64,000 bases of DNA from assembly GCF_947503705.1 (NCBI RefSeq), contig NZ_CANNES010000001.1, forward strand, positions 874,501 through 938,500, given 5' to 3'. Position numbers and translations under genes: made by a program. Below the pieces are notes generated by a model. That model was not told where the DNA came from. It searched no databases and worked only from the letters and a program-made list of their open reading frames with translations. This document shows positions 9,380 to 18,577 of this stretch, one piece after another (the stretch's first letter is position 1; each line of letters starts with the position of its first letter). The stretch is from an uncultured Tateyamaria sp. (lineage in GTDB: Bacteria > Pseudomonadota > Alphaproteobacteria > Rhodobacterales > Rhodobacteraceae).

Positions 9380-9871
9380 ATGAGCGAACATATGCTGGTG
9401 CACCTGAATGTGGTGCGCCCGATCGGGGCCTTCAGCGCAGCCCAGGACAACGCCGTCTATTTCTTTTCGCAACTGCCCTTGGTCTTTGCGCGGGCCAAGC
9501 AAGATGGAGACATGTTCTGGCACAACCACGGCGCGCGGCTGCCCGATGGCGGCTATCTTGAATTGCCTGGGGTGATGGCGCACAGCACAACAGCGACCGA
9601 AGAGAACTTTCACATCATGACCATGGCGGGCTGGCGCGATCTGGCCGCAATGCAACGCTTTACCTACCGCGAACCGCTGCACGCCGAAGGGATCCGTCGG
9701 CTCAAAGGCTGGGTGGACAGATCCGAAGGGCCGACACTTGCACTCTGGTGGGCGCCAAGGGGGACACGGGTCTCGTTGGACGAGGCGTGGGACAAGCTGG
9801 CGCGGTTGCGCCGCGACGGGCCATCAGACACAGTCTTCACCCCACGCACAGCGCGCGCGGCCCCGGGCTAG
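9380..9871 (+). CDS. DUF3291 domain protein
   Basis: A 163-residue protein resembling the DUF3291 family, small alpha/beta-barrel (monooxygenase-like) proteins. Features are an N-terminal LVHLNVVRPIG strand, the FWHNHGARLPDGG segment, NFHIMTMAGWRDL and a Trp-rich LALWWAPRGTR. The start at 9380 is supported by AAGGAGGGCG just upstream. It is transcribed away from gpmI, with about 120 bp for a shared promoter region. No reaction is known for the family; haem or small-molecule binding is only a structural analogy. Confidence 0.75.
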   Translation: MSEHMLVHLNVVRPIGAFSAAQDNAVYFFSQLPLVFARAKQDGDMFWHNHGARLPDGGYLELPGVMAHSTTATEENFHIMTMAGWRDLAAMQRFTYREPLHAEGIRRLKGWVDRSEGPTLALWWAPRGTRVSLDEAWDKLARLRRDGPSDTVFTPRTARAAPG

Positions 9872-10177
9872 GCCGTAAAGCATGCAGGCCTCAGGTTCGA
9901 CACTGTGACCGTAAGCCGGTCGTGCGGAGCCGACGAATGTCGGGTTTGAGCCTAAATTGCAAATTGCTGCGCGCTTTACCAATGGTCCATAAGAGAAACA
10001 AAGCAGGCATTGAGTCATACATGCACTGCCTATCCATGCCTTCCTGCCCTACCGACTTCTTTGATGCAGCGATATGGTCCTTGAAACGGAAGCCTTACAG
10101 CCATTGCCGGTGACCTGGTCGATTTAAAGGAATGGTGCATTCATAGTCTCATGGTAGAATTGGCAACCCGATGACGA
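9872..10177. other. Non-coding gap at the edge of a low-GC islet
   Basis: No convincing gene. Base composition drops compared with the neighbours to the left. Near 9942 it contains ATGTCGGGTTTGAGCC, which recurs with small changes near 56660 (ATGTCGGGTTCGAGCC), so it may hold a degenerate dispersed repeat. The left edge of the islet carrying the next gene probably lies here. Confidence 0.4.
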
Positions 10178-11383
10178 ATGAGGCAAGTGTTCATGCATAC
10201 AGCAACAATAGTCGCGGTTGTGGCGGCTGTCGCAGCGGTTTTATCAAACGTCGACGATATCATTGCATTCCACACTAAATACATTGCTCCAGCGTTTTAT
10301 GGGCAGACAAATGTGACAGTAAGCTTCGAGGAATGGCCTACGCAACAGCCGGTGCTGTTGCGTTTCAAAGACGTAGATGAAACGGACAACGACCCAGTAC
10401 GCCGAACACTTTTACCAGGTAAGGATTACGTGTTCGAGTTGCGCCGGAACCGAGAGTTTGATGTGTCTTGGACCGGCGCGGGCTACGCCGCTGGCAAACA
10501 GTCTTTGCCTACGACAAGCGACAGCATCGTGGTTCGGTTAGTGCCGGTCGCCACCGAAAATGACGGACCGGCAGGTCTCCAACTGGAATACATCGATACC
10601 GGTGCCGTTCTACCTACTGGTGAAGCCGAGCGCGCTACCGAAGTGTTTGAACCTAGACGCACGATGCTCCAAATTGCGTCAGCTACGCCTGAATTTGACC
10701 GCGCGCAGGCGATTATTGGCTTGTTCGAAATGGGAACACCTGAATGCGCTCGCAGCTACGTGGTCAATTCCTTTGGTGTCAACGTGGGTTGTGAAGGGAT
10801 CCCTTTGAACTCAATTGTCCATCAGATGGAGGAAGCGCACAAACTCGAGTTTTTGGAAACACTTGCGCTGTCAGGTCTGAGAGAGGTCGCTGAAAACATG
10901 GTTCCGCGCAACCGTTTGTCAGCTGATCAGCTGCGCATACTTTCAGAGGCTATGGACCCGCTTAGCCGCAATTTGATGTTCTGGGCGAGTTACGATCAAG
11001 TATCGAAGTCGTTCTACGATTGGGCTGTCGGTTTAGCCCTCAACGCTGGCTTGCGGACCGAGCGCGAAATTCTTCTAGTCTATAGAGCCGTTGTCCGCAC
11101 CGGCGCTGTTCAGGTGCGGCGCCGGTTGAGCACATTGGATACAGGAAAGAAGTATCAAGAAGCCGATCTGTCTACTCGACTTGGCCTGTTGCGCACGGCC
11201 ATGGATACAACAATGTCGCCGGGAATGCGCGGGGTTCCGGTCATAAAAGCCAGCAACGATCTGCTCCAATTTGGCGAGGTTGAATTCAACAACGTGCAAT
11301 GGCGGCTGTCTGATTTTGGCGTGCCAGATGGCACCTTGGATCAGTCTATTCAAGTGGAAGCTCGGGTGTTTGGAGGAAATTAA
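10178..11383 (+). CDS. Membrane-anchored protein of unknown function with a possible chitosanase-like (lysozyme-fold) domain
   Basis: A 401-residue protein with one N-terminal membrane segment (about 8-22) and the rest probably periplasmic. Residues 45-140 look beta-rich. Residues 165-390 are mostly helical and weakly recall GH46 chitosanases: DRAQAIIGLFEMGTP (Glu184 at the place of the catalytic FE-G glutamate) and an alpha-helical DWAVGLALNAGLRTE stretch followed by VYRAVV. The GH46 loop that follows the glutamate (GGLTYG) is not visible, so catalysis is doubtful. An ATG at 10193 preceded by GAGG is an alternative start. GC and codon use differ from neighbours, suggesting transfer. It converges on the shortened dnaE2. 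Function is unknown. Confidence 0.6.
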   Translation: MRQVFMHTATIVAVVAAVAAVLSNVDDIIAFHTKYIAPAFYGQTNVTVSFEEWPTQQPVLLRFKDVDETDNDPVRRTLLPGKDYVFELRRNREFDVSWTGAGYAAGKQSLPTTSDSIVVRLVPVATENDGPAGLQLEYIDTGAVLPTGEAERATEVFEPRRTMLQIASATPEFDRAQAIIGLFEMGTPECARSYVVNSFGVNVGCEGIPLNSIVHQMEEAHKLEFLETLALSGLREVAENMVPRNRLSADQLRILSEAMDPLSRNLMFWASYDQVSKSFYDWAVGLALNAGLRTEREILLVYRAVVRTGAVQVRRRLSTLDTGKKYQEADLSTRLGLLRTAMDTTMSPGMRGVPVIKASNDLLQFGEVEFNNVQWRLSDFGVPDGTLDQSIQVEARVFGGN

Positions 11384-11609
11384 GTTTAACTCAAAACGCA
11401 AAGCAGTCTCACGAATTTTTAGCACTTATTCTAACCTGACCCCATTTTTTACAGTGTATGTTTACATCCTCTTGCGGCCATTCGTTCTGGGAGCGGCAAC
11501 GACAGCTTTGCCCCGCATTGCCGACCTTCGATATGTGCCGTACAACCTTTTCAGATTTGACTTTTTTTGCCGCGGCGATCACTTGCCCCGCAGCCTCCCC
11601 GCCTTCCGC

Positions 11610-14582
11610 TCAATCCGGGTTGCCACGGGTGTAACTGATCTTTGAAAGATCAGGGGCCCGTACATCCGCCGCATTCAAGGGCGCCGGCCGACCCGGCTCT
11701 GGTGTCAGGATATGGCGCAGCAAGGCGACCGGGTGCGCCTTGAGGGTCAGGCGGGTCGAGACGTAATCCTCCACCACTTCCTCACCCAATGTCATCTGGG
11801 GTAACAGCGCCGCAGGCTCGTCCACCACCTCGCCGTCAATGTCGTTGGCAAAGAGGGGCAGGGCCGGACCGGGCACCAGGGCCTTGGCCTCCCACAACGC
11901 ATCGCGGCGGCTGAGGTCGATGCCTGCAAAGGCATCCGCCTCCGCCAGCGATATGATCACATTCGGCCCCAGCCCGGCCCGCCGCCACACGTCCCGCACC
12001 GACCGGTACCCGTTGCCCCGCGCCGCCGTGATCCAGGTGGCGTCTTCCTCGCTCAGCCCCTTGATCTGGCGAAAGCCCAGGCGCAGGGCGAGGCCACCTT
12101 GGCCATCGGGCTCCATCACATTGTCCCAAAAGCTGGCATTGATGCAGATCGGGCGCACCTTGACCCCGTGTTCACGCGCGTCCCGCACGATCTGGGCGGG
12201 GGCATAAAACCCCATCGGCTGAGCGTTGAGCAGCGCACAGGCAAAGATGCCCGGATGGTGGCATTTGATCCAGCTTGAGGCATAGACCAAGAGCGCAAAG
12301 CTCGCCGCGTGGCTTTCGGGAAAGCCATACGAGCCGAACCCCTCGATCTGGGAAAAACACCGCTCGGCAAAGTCGTCATCATAGCCGTTCTTGCGCATGC
12401 CCCGCAGGAAAAGCGTACGAAACTCGCTGACATTGCCATGCTTCTTGAAGGTGGCCAGCGACCGCCGCAGCCGGTCCGCCTGATCGGGGGTAAAGCCCGC
12501 GCCCACAATGGCGATCTGCATCGCCTGTTCCTGAAACAAAGGCACGCCCAGCGTCTTGCCCAGCACCCGCCCCAGCGCGTCAGAGGGAAAGCTGACCTCC
12601 TCCTCTCCGTTCCGCCGCCGGATATAGGGGTGGACCATGTCGCCCTGAATAGGCCCGGGCCGGATGATGGCCACCTCGATCACCAGATCATAGAAACAGC
12701 GCGGGCGCATGCGCGGCAAAAAGTTCATCTGCGCGCGGCTTTCCACCTGAAACACCCCGACGCTGTCGGCTTTGCAAAGCATGTCATAGACGTGGGGGTC
12801 TTCGGGGGGCAGGGTGGCCAGAGTAAAGGTTTGCTGGTGGTGCATCTTGAGCAGGTCGAACGCCTTGCGGATACAGGTCAGCATCCCAAGGCTCAGCACG
12901 TCGATCTTGAGGATGCCCAGCGTGTCGATATCGTCCTTGTCCCAGCAGATGACGGTGCGATCCTCCATCGTGGCATTCTCGATGGGCACCAGCTCGTCCA
13001 GCCGCCCTTCGGTGATGATGAACCCGCCGACATGCTGCGACAGATGGCGGGGAAAGCCGTTGATTTCATAGACCAGTTCGATGGTCTGTTGCAGGCGGCG
13101 GTCGCGGAAATCGAGGCCGATTTCGGCCATGCGCTCGGCCTCCAGCCCCTTGGTGGAGAAAAAGCCCCAAAGCTGGGAGCTGAGGGCCGAGATCGTATCC
13201 TCGCTCAGGCCCATGGCGCGGCCCACCTCGCGGATGGCACGTTTGCCCCGGTAATGGACGACGGTGGCGCATAGGCCCGCGCGGGCGCGGCCATAGCGTT
13301 CATAGATGTGCTGGATCACTTCCTCGCGGCGCTCATGCTCGAAATCCACGTCGATATCGGGGGGCTCGTCGCGGGCCTCGCTGACGAAACGCTCAAACAC
13401 CATGGTCCCGATCTCGGGGCTGACCGAGGTGATGCCGAGGCAATAGCAAACCACCGAATTGGCAGCCGACCCGCGCCCTTGGCACAGGATATCGCGGCTG
13501 CGGGCAAAGGCGACGATGTCGCGGACGGTCAGGAAATAGGGCTCGTATTTCAGCTTGGCAATCAGAGTGAGTTCGTGGCGCAATAGACCATGCACATGGT
13601 CCGAGGCCCCGCCGGGATAGCGCCAGTTCAACCCTTCATAGGCCAGCCGTTCCAGCCGTTGGCTGGGCGTTTCAGCATCCGTCACCTCGGAGGGGTATTC
13701 ATAGCGCAGCTCGTCCAGCGAGAAGGTCAGGCTTTGGGCGAGGGCTGCGGTGCGGGTCACGGCGGCCTCGTGCCCGGCAAAGAGGGCCATCATGTCAGCC
13801 GCCCCGCGCAAGCGCCCCTCGCCATTGGCCAGCGCCGCGCGGCCCAAATCATCAACCCGCGTGCCCGTCCGGATGGCAGTGACCACATCGGCCAGCTTGC
13901 GCCGCGCGCCGTGATGCATGCACGGCGCGGCAGAGGCGAGGGTGGGCAGGCCCAGATCGCGGGCCTGATCGGCAATCCGGTCAAAGCGCGCCGTATCCCG
14001 CCCGTCATATTTGGGCACCATCAACACATGGATGTTCCCGGCAAAGCGGCGCGTCAGCCGTCGCGCCGTTTGCACCCAATTGCCCGCGCCGGGCTGCGAC
14101 TGTGGCGCTTGTGGCCAGAGCAGGAGGGAGAGGCCGGTGCTGAATTCCTCAAGGTCGGCCAGCGTGATGTCGCAACTGCCCTTGTTCGCCTTGAGCCGCC
14201 CGCGCGAGATGATCCGGCAGAGGCTGCGCCAGCCCTCGCGGTCCCGCGGCAGGACGGTGATGGGAGGCGCATCGGCAAAGATCAGGCGCGCGGCGGGGAT
14301 CAGCCGCGGCGTTGTCATGATCGTGCTTTGGGGGGCGGGGATATGCGCGGGACGCGGTGGCCCGATCAGGCCATATGCCGCGTCAAAACCCTGCCGTTCC
14401 TTGACCATCCGCGCGATCTTGCGCGCCTCTGTATGTGCCCGCACGATGCCTGCGACCGAGTTGTCATCGGCAATCGCAATCGCCTCCATCCCCAGAAGGG
14501 CGGCACGGCCCACATACTCCTCGGGGTGGGACGCCCCGGTGAGAAAGGTAAAATTCGACGTGATCGACAGTTCGCAAAACAT
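11610..14582 (-). CDS. dnaE2: Error-prone DNA polymerase DnaE2, apparently lacking the C-terminal OB fold
   Basis: A 990-residue C-family polymerase. It has an N-terminal PHP domain (SNFTFLTGASHPEE), the palm with the catalytic acidic pair in PPDIDVDFEHERRE, fingers, and a helix-hairpin-helix region (GLGPNVIISLAEADAFAGI). DnaE2 works in SOS mutagenesis and translesion synthesis, normally with ImuA and ImuB. Standard DnaE2 continues after the AHPVALLRHILTPEPGR segment into an OB fold of roughly 90-100 residues; here the protein stops about 25 residues later with SYTRGNPD. No OB-fold coding is visible in any frame in the AT-richer 226 bp that follow. No imuA or imuB is adjacent. An inverted repeat CTGATCTTT/AAAGATCAG (11635-11653) sits near the 3' end. 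The gene may be truncated by the neighbouring islet. Confidence 0.9.
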   Translation of the reverse strand: MFCELSITSNFTFLTGASHPEEYVGRAALLGMEAIAIADDNSVAGIVRAHTEARKIARMVKERQGFDAAYGLIGPPRPAHIPAPQSTIMTTPRLIPAARLIFADAPPITVLPRDREGWRSLCRIISRGRLKANKGSCDITLADLEEFSTGLSLLLWPQAPQSQPGAGNWVQTARRLTRRFAGNIHVLMVPKYDGRDTARFDRIADQARDLGLPTLASAAPCMHHGARRKLADVVTAIRTGTRVDDLGRAALANGEGRLRGAADMMALFAGHEAAVTRTAALAQSLTFSLDELRYEYPSEVTDAETPSQRLERLAYEGLNWRYPGGASDHVHGLLRHELTLIAKLKYEPYFLTVRDIVAFARSRDILCQGRGSAANSVVCYCLGITSVSPEIGTMVFERFVSEARDEPPDIDVDFEHERREEVIQHIYERYGRARAGLCATVVHYRGKRAIREVGRAMGLSEDTISALSSQLWGFFSTKGLEAERMAEIGLDFRDRRLQQTIELVYEINGFPRHLSQHVGGFIITEGRLDELVPIENATMEDRTVICWDKDDIDTLGILKIDVLSLGMLTCIRKAFDLLKMHHQQTFTLATLPPEDPHVYDMLCKADSVGVFQVESRAQMNFLPRMRPRCFYDLVIEVAIIRPGPIQGDMVHPYIRRRNGEEEVSFPSDALGRVLGKTLGVPLFQEQAMQIAIVGAGFTPDQADRLRRSLATFKKHGNVSEFRTLFLRGMRKNGYDDDFAERCFSQIEGFGSYGFPESHAASFALLVYASSWIKCHHPGIFACALLNAQPMGFYAPAQIVRDAREHGVKVRPICINASFWDNVMEPDGQGGLALRLGFRQIKGLSEEDATWITAARGNGYRSVRDVWRRAGLGPNVIISLAEADAFAGIDLSRRDALWEAKALVPGPALPLFANDIDGEVVDEPAALLPQMTLGEEVVEDYVSTRLTLKAHPVALLRHILTPEPGRPAPLNAADVRAPDLSKISYTRGNPD

Positions 14583-14680
14583 CTGTGGCAGCAGATTCGC
14601 AGGTTAGGAAGTCTTCACTATATTCACGTTTTGTTCCTTTTTGAATGGATATGTTGGAGGGGGCTCTGCCCCCGCTGCGC

Positions 14681-14712
14681 TCCCCCGGCAGTATTTATGG
14701 AACAATGAAGAT
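14681..14712 (+). repeat. Dispersed intergenic repeat, copy A
   Basis: Contains GTATTTATGGAACAATGAAG next to a C-rich CCCCCGG block. The same core occurs on the minus strand at 23519-23551 and 54283-54308. It lies between dnaE2 and the rRNA methyltransferase. Confidence 0.7.
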
Positions 14713-15827
14713 CAGGGCAGGGGTTCTGTGCGATAGAGCCGCACGCGCAGGCCCCCATGGGCGATGCTGGGCCCGTCGGGGGCAAAGGGAAGGCCCGTAG
14801 TCTTGGCCAGCGCCGCCTCGCTGGTGATGATCCCGACGCGCCAGCCCGAGAACCGTTCCAGCAGCACCTGGCCCAGCCGCCCGTAAACGGGGTAGAGCGA
14901 TTTTTTGTCGCCGATCCGGGCGCCGTAGGGTGGGTTGACCATGACGATGCCCGGCGGGCCGTCAGGGGGCGTCATGTCACTGGCCTGGGCTTGGGTGAAC
15001 CGGGTAAGATCCGCGATGCCCGCCCGCTCCGCATTGGCGCGGGCCATGTCGACCCCGCCTGCGTCCCGGTCACTGCCGTAGAACCGGGTGTTGGGGGTAG
15101 TTGTGCGCGTGGTACGGCGCAGCGCGGCGGCGGCTGTGGCCTCATATGTGGTGAGCAGTTCATAGGCAAAGCCGCGCGCGCGCCCCGCTTGCATGCCTGC
15201 CGCAATTTCCGCCGCCTCGATCACGAACGTGCCCGACCCGCACATCGGGTCATAGACGGTCTGGCTGCCGTCAAAACCACATTGGCGCAGGAACAGCGCC
15301 GCCAGCGTTTCGCGCATCGGGGCCTTGCCTACGGCCTCTTTGTGGCCACGTTTGTGCAAAAGCTCGCCCGAGGTATCGACGCTGATCGTGACCCGATTGT
15401 CATCAATGCGCACCTTGAGGATCACGGGCGCATCTGCGGCGACGGTGAACCCGTCGCTGTCGAGCGCCTTGGCGATCCGTTCGGTGGCGGCCCCCGCATG
15501 GTAAATCTTGGACTTGCGCGAGGTGGCCACATCGACCCGCACCGGGACATCGGCGCGCAACACGTCACCCCAGGGGAATTTGCGGGCCCGTTTGTCGAGC
15601 TGCGCCAGATGGAACGCCATGAAAGACCCCAGACGCACCAGCACCCGGCTTGCGCCGCGCAGCTCCAGATTGGCGCGCCACACCTCGGGCCACCCGCCCC
15701 GCAAGGTCACGCCGCCAGGCATCGTGCTGCCCACGTCAAAGCCCATCTCGCGGGCCTCAAGGGCCAGCGTGTCTTCCATCCCCGGCAGGGTAATGGCAAA
15801 AATTTCCAAATCTGGGCTGTTGTTCAT
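14712..15827 (-). CDS. THUMP-domain class I SAM-dependent rRNA methyltransferase (RlmL/K-like)
   Basis: A 371-residue RNA methyltransferase. It has an N-terminal THUMP-type RNA-binding part (about 45-155), then a Rossmann methyltransferase with the SAM motif DPMCGSGT (193-200) and the catalytic NPPYG (298-302). The family makes N2-methylguanine in 23S rRNA (G2445 in E. coli RlmL). At this length it corresponds to the N-terminal half of E. coli RlmKL only, the usual form in alphaproteobacteria. It starts 32 bp downstream of the end of the GT14 gene on the same strand, so the two may be co-transcribed. Confidence 0.88.
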   Translation of the reverse strand: MNNSPDLEIFAITLPGMEDTLALEAREMGFDVGSTMPGGVTLRGGWPEVWRANLELRGASRVLVRLGSFMAFHLAQLDKRARKFPWGDVLRADVPVRVDVATSRKSKIYHAGAATERIAKALDSDGFTVAADAPVILKVRIDDNRVTISVDTSGELLHKRGHKEAVGKAPMRETLAALFLRQCGFDGSQTVYDPMCGSGTFVIEAAEIAAGMQAGRARGFAYELLTTYEATAAAALRRTTRTTTPNTRFYGSDRDAGGVDMARANAERAGIADLTRFTQAQASDMTPPDGPPGIVMVNPPYGARIGDKKSLYPVYGRLGQVLLERFSGWRVGIITSEAALAKTTGLPFAPDGPSIAHGGLRVRLYRTEPLP

Positions 15828-15859
15828 CCCGCGTGCTTATCCGGGCCGGGCCGCGATGA

Positions 15860-17437
15860 TCAATCGGCAAAGAGGTAATCGGCCTCGGCAATCTGGCGGG
15901 CCTTGTCGTCGGTGATGGACAGGAAACGGGCCAGGGCGCGCGCATTGTCATCCAGATCGGCCGCCTCGCGCATGCGGTCGAGATGTTCGAAATCAGCATC
16001 CCGGATGCGATCGGATTCAAAGGTCATGTCGTTGCGGATCGTGGGCAAGAGCCGCTCAAGCGTCTCGATCGAGGTCTGCTCGCCCGCCAGGCCCACGCGC
16101 ATCGCATGGCCGATCAGGTAGTCGTCGGAAAACTCGCACTGAATCTCCAGCATCCGTGTGATCGACCGGTCGCCCGCGAAATCCTGCAAGAGGTCAATGG
16201 CACCCGGATCCATGCACACGATCAGCTGATCGGTCTCGTAATAGTCAAACAGCATCCGCATCAGGGCACGGCGGTGCCTTGTCCGCTTGCCGATGGTATT
16301 CTGGATGCCGCCCAGGTCGGGCAGGGGCGTGTGCTCTTCGTTAAAGAGGTATTCCATCGAGGGCACATTGGTGACCTGGCGGATGCGTTCCAGCAGGCGC
16401 TTGGCCACGTGCCACTTTTTGCAGATGATAATCATCAGCTCGCGATTGCGGCCCAGCGTGCTTTCGGTCTCCCAAAACCTTGTGGCAAAGCGGCGGCCAA
16501 TCCGGCCCCGCCCGGTGAGGAACTGAAACAGGCTCCGCCCCTCGTTCGAGATCTGGAATTGCACGTTTTCCGCCGCATAGAGCAGGCCAAGACGGCGTTT
16601 GAGGTCCTTGGCCTCGGCGCTGATCTTGCGGGCAAAAAGGTAGTCCTGACTGACCAGCAGGTCATAGTGGTCGTCATAAAACGTCACCGGCATCCCGTAA
16701 TCGGTGAACATCAGAAAGGTCAGAGTGCGGCCCCTGATCTGCTCTTCGGGCACCACATGACGGACGATGGTCTGAAAAAACGTCTCGTCCGGGATCCAGG
16801 TGGTGCGGAAAAAGCGCATCACGTCGCGGCGCTTGCGGGTGAAATCGAGCACTGCCTCGATGGTCTGGCGGCGCAGGCACCACCACTGGCTGCCGATCTG
16901 GACCTGAATGTCGGACGGAATGTCACGGGTCAGGCCAAAGCGGCGCTGAAAGTTGAAACTGGCGTAGAAGCGGCGCTTCTGGGTCCGCTCGTTGAAGAAA
17001 TGGCGGTAGATCAGCCGCTCTTCCTTCATTCCCGTCTTGATCCAGTCGCTGTCGAAATAGTCAAAGCTCTCGATAAAGTCGGCGTCGTTGTTGTCCAGGA
17101 ACTCATGGGTGTATTCGGCCGACTTGATGGCCATGCAATCGCCCGAGAGCATGTAAAAATGGGTGGCCCTCGGAAACGCCTCGACTGCGGATTCCACAGC
17201 ATAAAGCGTGGCTTGCACCAGGCTCCACTCGCCCCAACCGCACTTGATGCGGCGATGGGCAAAGGTCACGTTTGGGTTGTCCTTCAACGCCGCACGGATC
17301 GCCGCAAAATGGACAGGGTTGGCGCGGGCATCAAAATGGATGGCCATATAGTCGCCAGCCGCCGTCAACCGCTCCGCCTGCTTGATGATGGCGTCGGGGT
17401 CTTTGTGACAGAGCAGGATGTAGGCGATTTTTGCCAT
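15860..17437 (-). CDS. Core-2/I-branching GT14-type glycosyltransferase with C-terminal DUF5928 region
   Basis: A 525-residue protein. The N-terminal ~270 residues match the core-2/I-branching beta-1,6-N-acetylglucosaminyltransferase family: KIAYILLCHKDPDAI, IHFDARAN, GWGEWSLVQATL, YMLSGDCMA, GSQWWCLRR and IPDETFFQT. The C-terminal half is the DUF5928 extension seen in Rhodobacterales proteins, of unknown role. Bacterial GT14 proteins are thought to transfer sugars in surface polysaccharide synthesis. It is divergent from the sulfotransferase at 17579, with a shared promoter region of 60-140 bp. This pairing suggests that a glycan is both extended and sulfated. The acceptor is unknown. Confidence 0.85.
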   Translation of the reverse strand: MAKIAYILLCHKDPDAIIKQAERLTAAGDYMAIHFDARANPVHFAAIRAALKDNPNVTFAHRRIKCGWGEWSLVQATLYAVESAVEAFPRATHFYMLSGDCMAIKSAEYTHEFLDNNDADFIESFDYFDSDWIKTGMKEERLIYRHFFNERTQKRRFYASFNFQRRFGLTRDIPSDIQVQIGSQWWCLRRQTIEAVLDFTRKRRDVMRFFRTTWIPDETFFQTIVRHVVPEEQIRGRTLTFLMFTDYGMPVTFYDDHYDLLVSQDYLFARKISAEAKDLKRRLGLLYAAENVQFQISNEGRSLFQFLTGRGRIGRRFATRFWETESTLGRNRELMIIICKKWHVAKRLLERIRQVTNVPSMEYLFNEEHTPLPDLGGIQNTIGKRTRHRRALMRMLFDYYETDQLIVCMDPGAIDLLQDFAGDRSITRMLEIQCEFSDDYLIGHAMRVGLAGEQTSIETLERLLPTIRNDMTFESDRIRDADFEHLDRMREAADLDDNARALARFLSITDDKARQIAEADYLFAD

Positions 17438-17578
17438 TCTGGAAACGTACCAACCTCTTTACGTGGGATTGTTTACGTAGATAAGACTAAGGAGAGATTG
17501 AATAAACAGAATTTATTTGCTTTTTTGGCGTTCAATGAGCGGGCGCGACAAAGCGGCGACAGATCAGGGGCGAGTATT

Positions 17579-18397
17579 ATGGGGTTTCCAGGCACGTGGA
17601 TGACGGAAAGCGAGAGCGTGGTGTACCGTGTGGTGCCCAAATGCGCCTGCTCGACCATCGGCCAGATCATGTTCTACTCCGACCATGGCGAGTTTTTCGA
17701 CGGCGACATCCATGACGCCCAGGGCGGCATGCACAAATGGGCGCTGGAAGAAAGCCAGCCCAAGATCACCGACAACGTGAAAACCCATTCCAGCTACGCG
17801 TTCACCTGCGTGCGCAACCCCTACACGCGGATCCTCAGCTCGTTCTTCGACAAGATCTGCGGTATCCAGCGCAACGGCAAACGCTATCGCGGCAACCTCG
17901 TGCCGCTGCTGATCCAGAAATACGGGATCGAGGTGGGGGGCCACGACGGCAAGCAGGAGTTCGATCAGATCAAATCGTTCCGCCGCTTCCTGCTCTTTGC
18001 CCGCGACACCATCCGCTGGCGCCGCCCGATGGAGCCTGACATCCACTGGTCCGCCATGTCGGGCCACGTCTCGACCTTCATCGTGAATGGCGGCCGCTAC
18101 GACAAGATTATCTGGACAGAGAAATTCAACGAAGGCATGGCCGATGTCATGGGGGCGATCAAGACGCCCAACGCGGTGAACCTCGAAGACATCCCAAGGT
18201 TCAACGAGAGCGAAGGCCATGGCCCCAAACGCGCCCACCCGGTCGAAGACTACTTCGACGACCTGTCGATGCATCTGGTCTACGAAATCTACAAACGGGA
18301 CTTCAATCTGTTCAAATACGACTTCGAGAACCCGGGGAACAAGATGCCCATAGGCGAGATCGACCTGGACGAGGTGCATAAAAAGCTCGGCGATTGA
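17579..18397 (+). CDS. Sulfotransferase family 2 protein
   Basis: A 272-residue PAPS-dependent sulfotransferase. The 5'-phosphosulfate loop is VPKCACSTI (19-27) and the 3'-phosphate motif is CVRNPYTRILSSF (77-89), both in the form seen in carbohydrate sulfotransferases. The ATG at 17579 is chosen, but an in-frame TTG at 17498 is preceded by AAGGAG and the intervening codons look protein-like, so the protein may be 27 residues longer. It is head-to-head with the GT14 gene. The likely role is sulfation of an exported or surface saccharide. No signal peptide is seen, so it would act in the cytoplasm before export. Confidence 0.85.
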   Translation: MGFPGTWMTESESVVYRVVPKCACSTIGQIMFYSDHGEFFDGDIHDAQGGMHKWALEESQPKITDNVKTHSSYAFTCVRNPYTRILSSFFDKICGIQRNGKRYRGNLVPLLIQKYGIEVGGHDGKQEFDQIKSFRRFLLFARDTIRWRRPMEPDIHWSAMSGHVSTFIVNGGRYDKIIWTEKFNEGMADVMGAIKTPNAVNLEDIPRFNESEGHGPKRAHPVEDYFDDLSMHLVYEIYKRDFNLFKYDFENPGNKMPIGEIDLDEVHKKLGD

Positions 18398-18506
18398 GGG
18401 GCATTGGTTCCATCAATGGCAGGTGTCAGCCCAAAGCGGACCCATGCCCTCTGACGGGATTGTGCGATAGCTGACCTTCGACGCGCGAGTCGCCAACTGG
18501 TAAGGT

Positions 18507-18544
18507 GCGGGACGAAGCTGCTTTTCGCTGCGCTTGCGCTAAGG
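18507..18544 (+). repeat. Dispersed intergenic repeat, second family, copy 1
   Basis: GCGGGACGAAGC followed by TTTTCGCTGCG and TGCGCTAAGG. A close relative lies at 43364-43402. Each copy borders a low-GC accessory gene, so it may mark insertion or rearrangement points. Confidence 0.6.
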
Positions 18545-18577
18545 TCTGCTTTGTGAGCTCTTAAGTTCAGAAACGGC

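Noticed and set aside
15983-17578. N-terminal extension of the sulfotransferase frame over the GT14 gene
   Set aside because: It is antisense to the glycosyltransferase. The sulfotransferase family starts near 17579 (or 17498).
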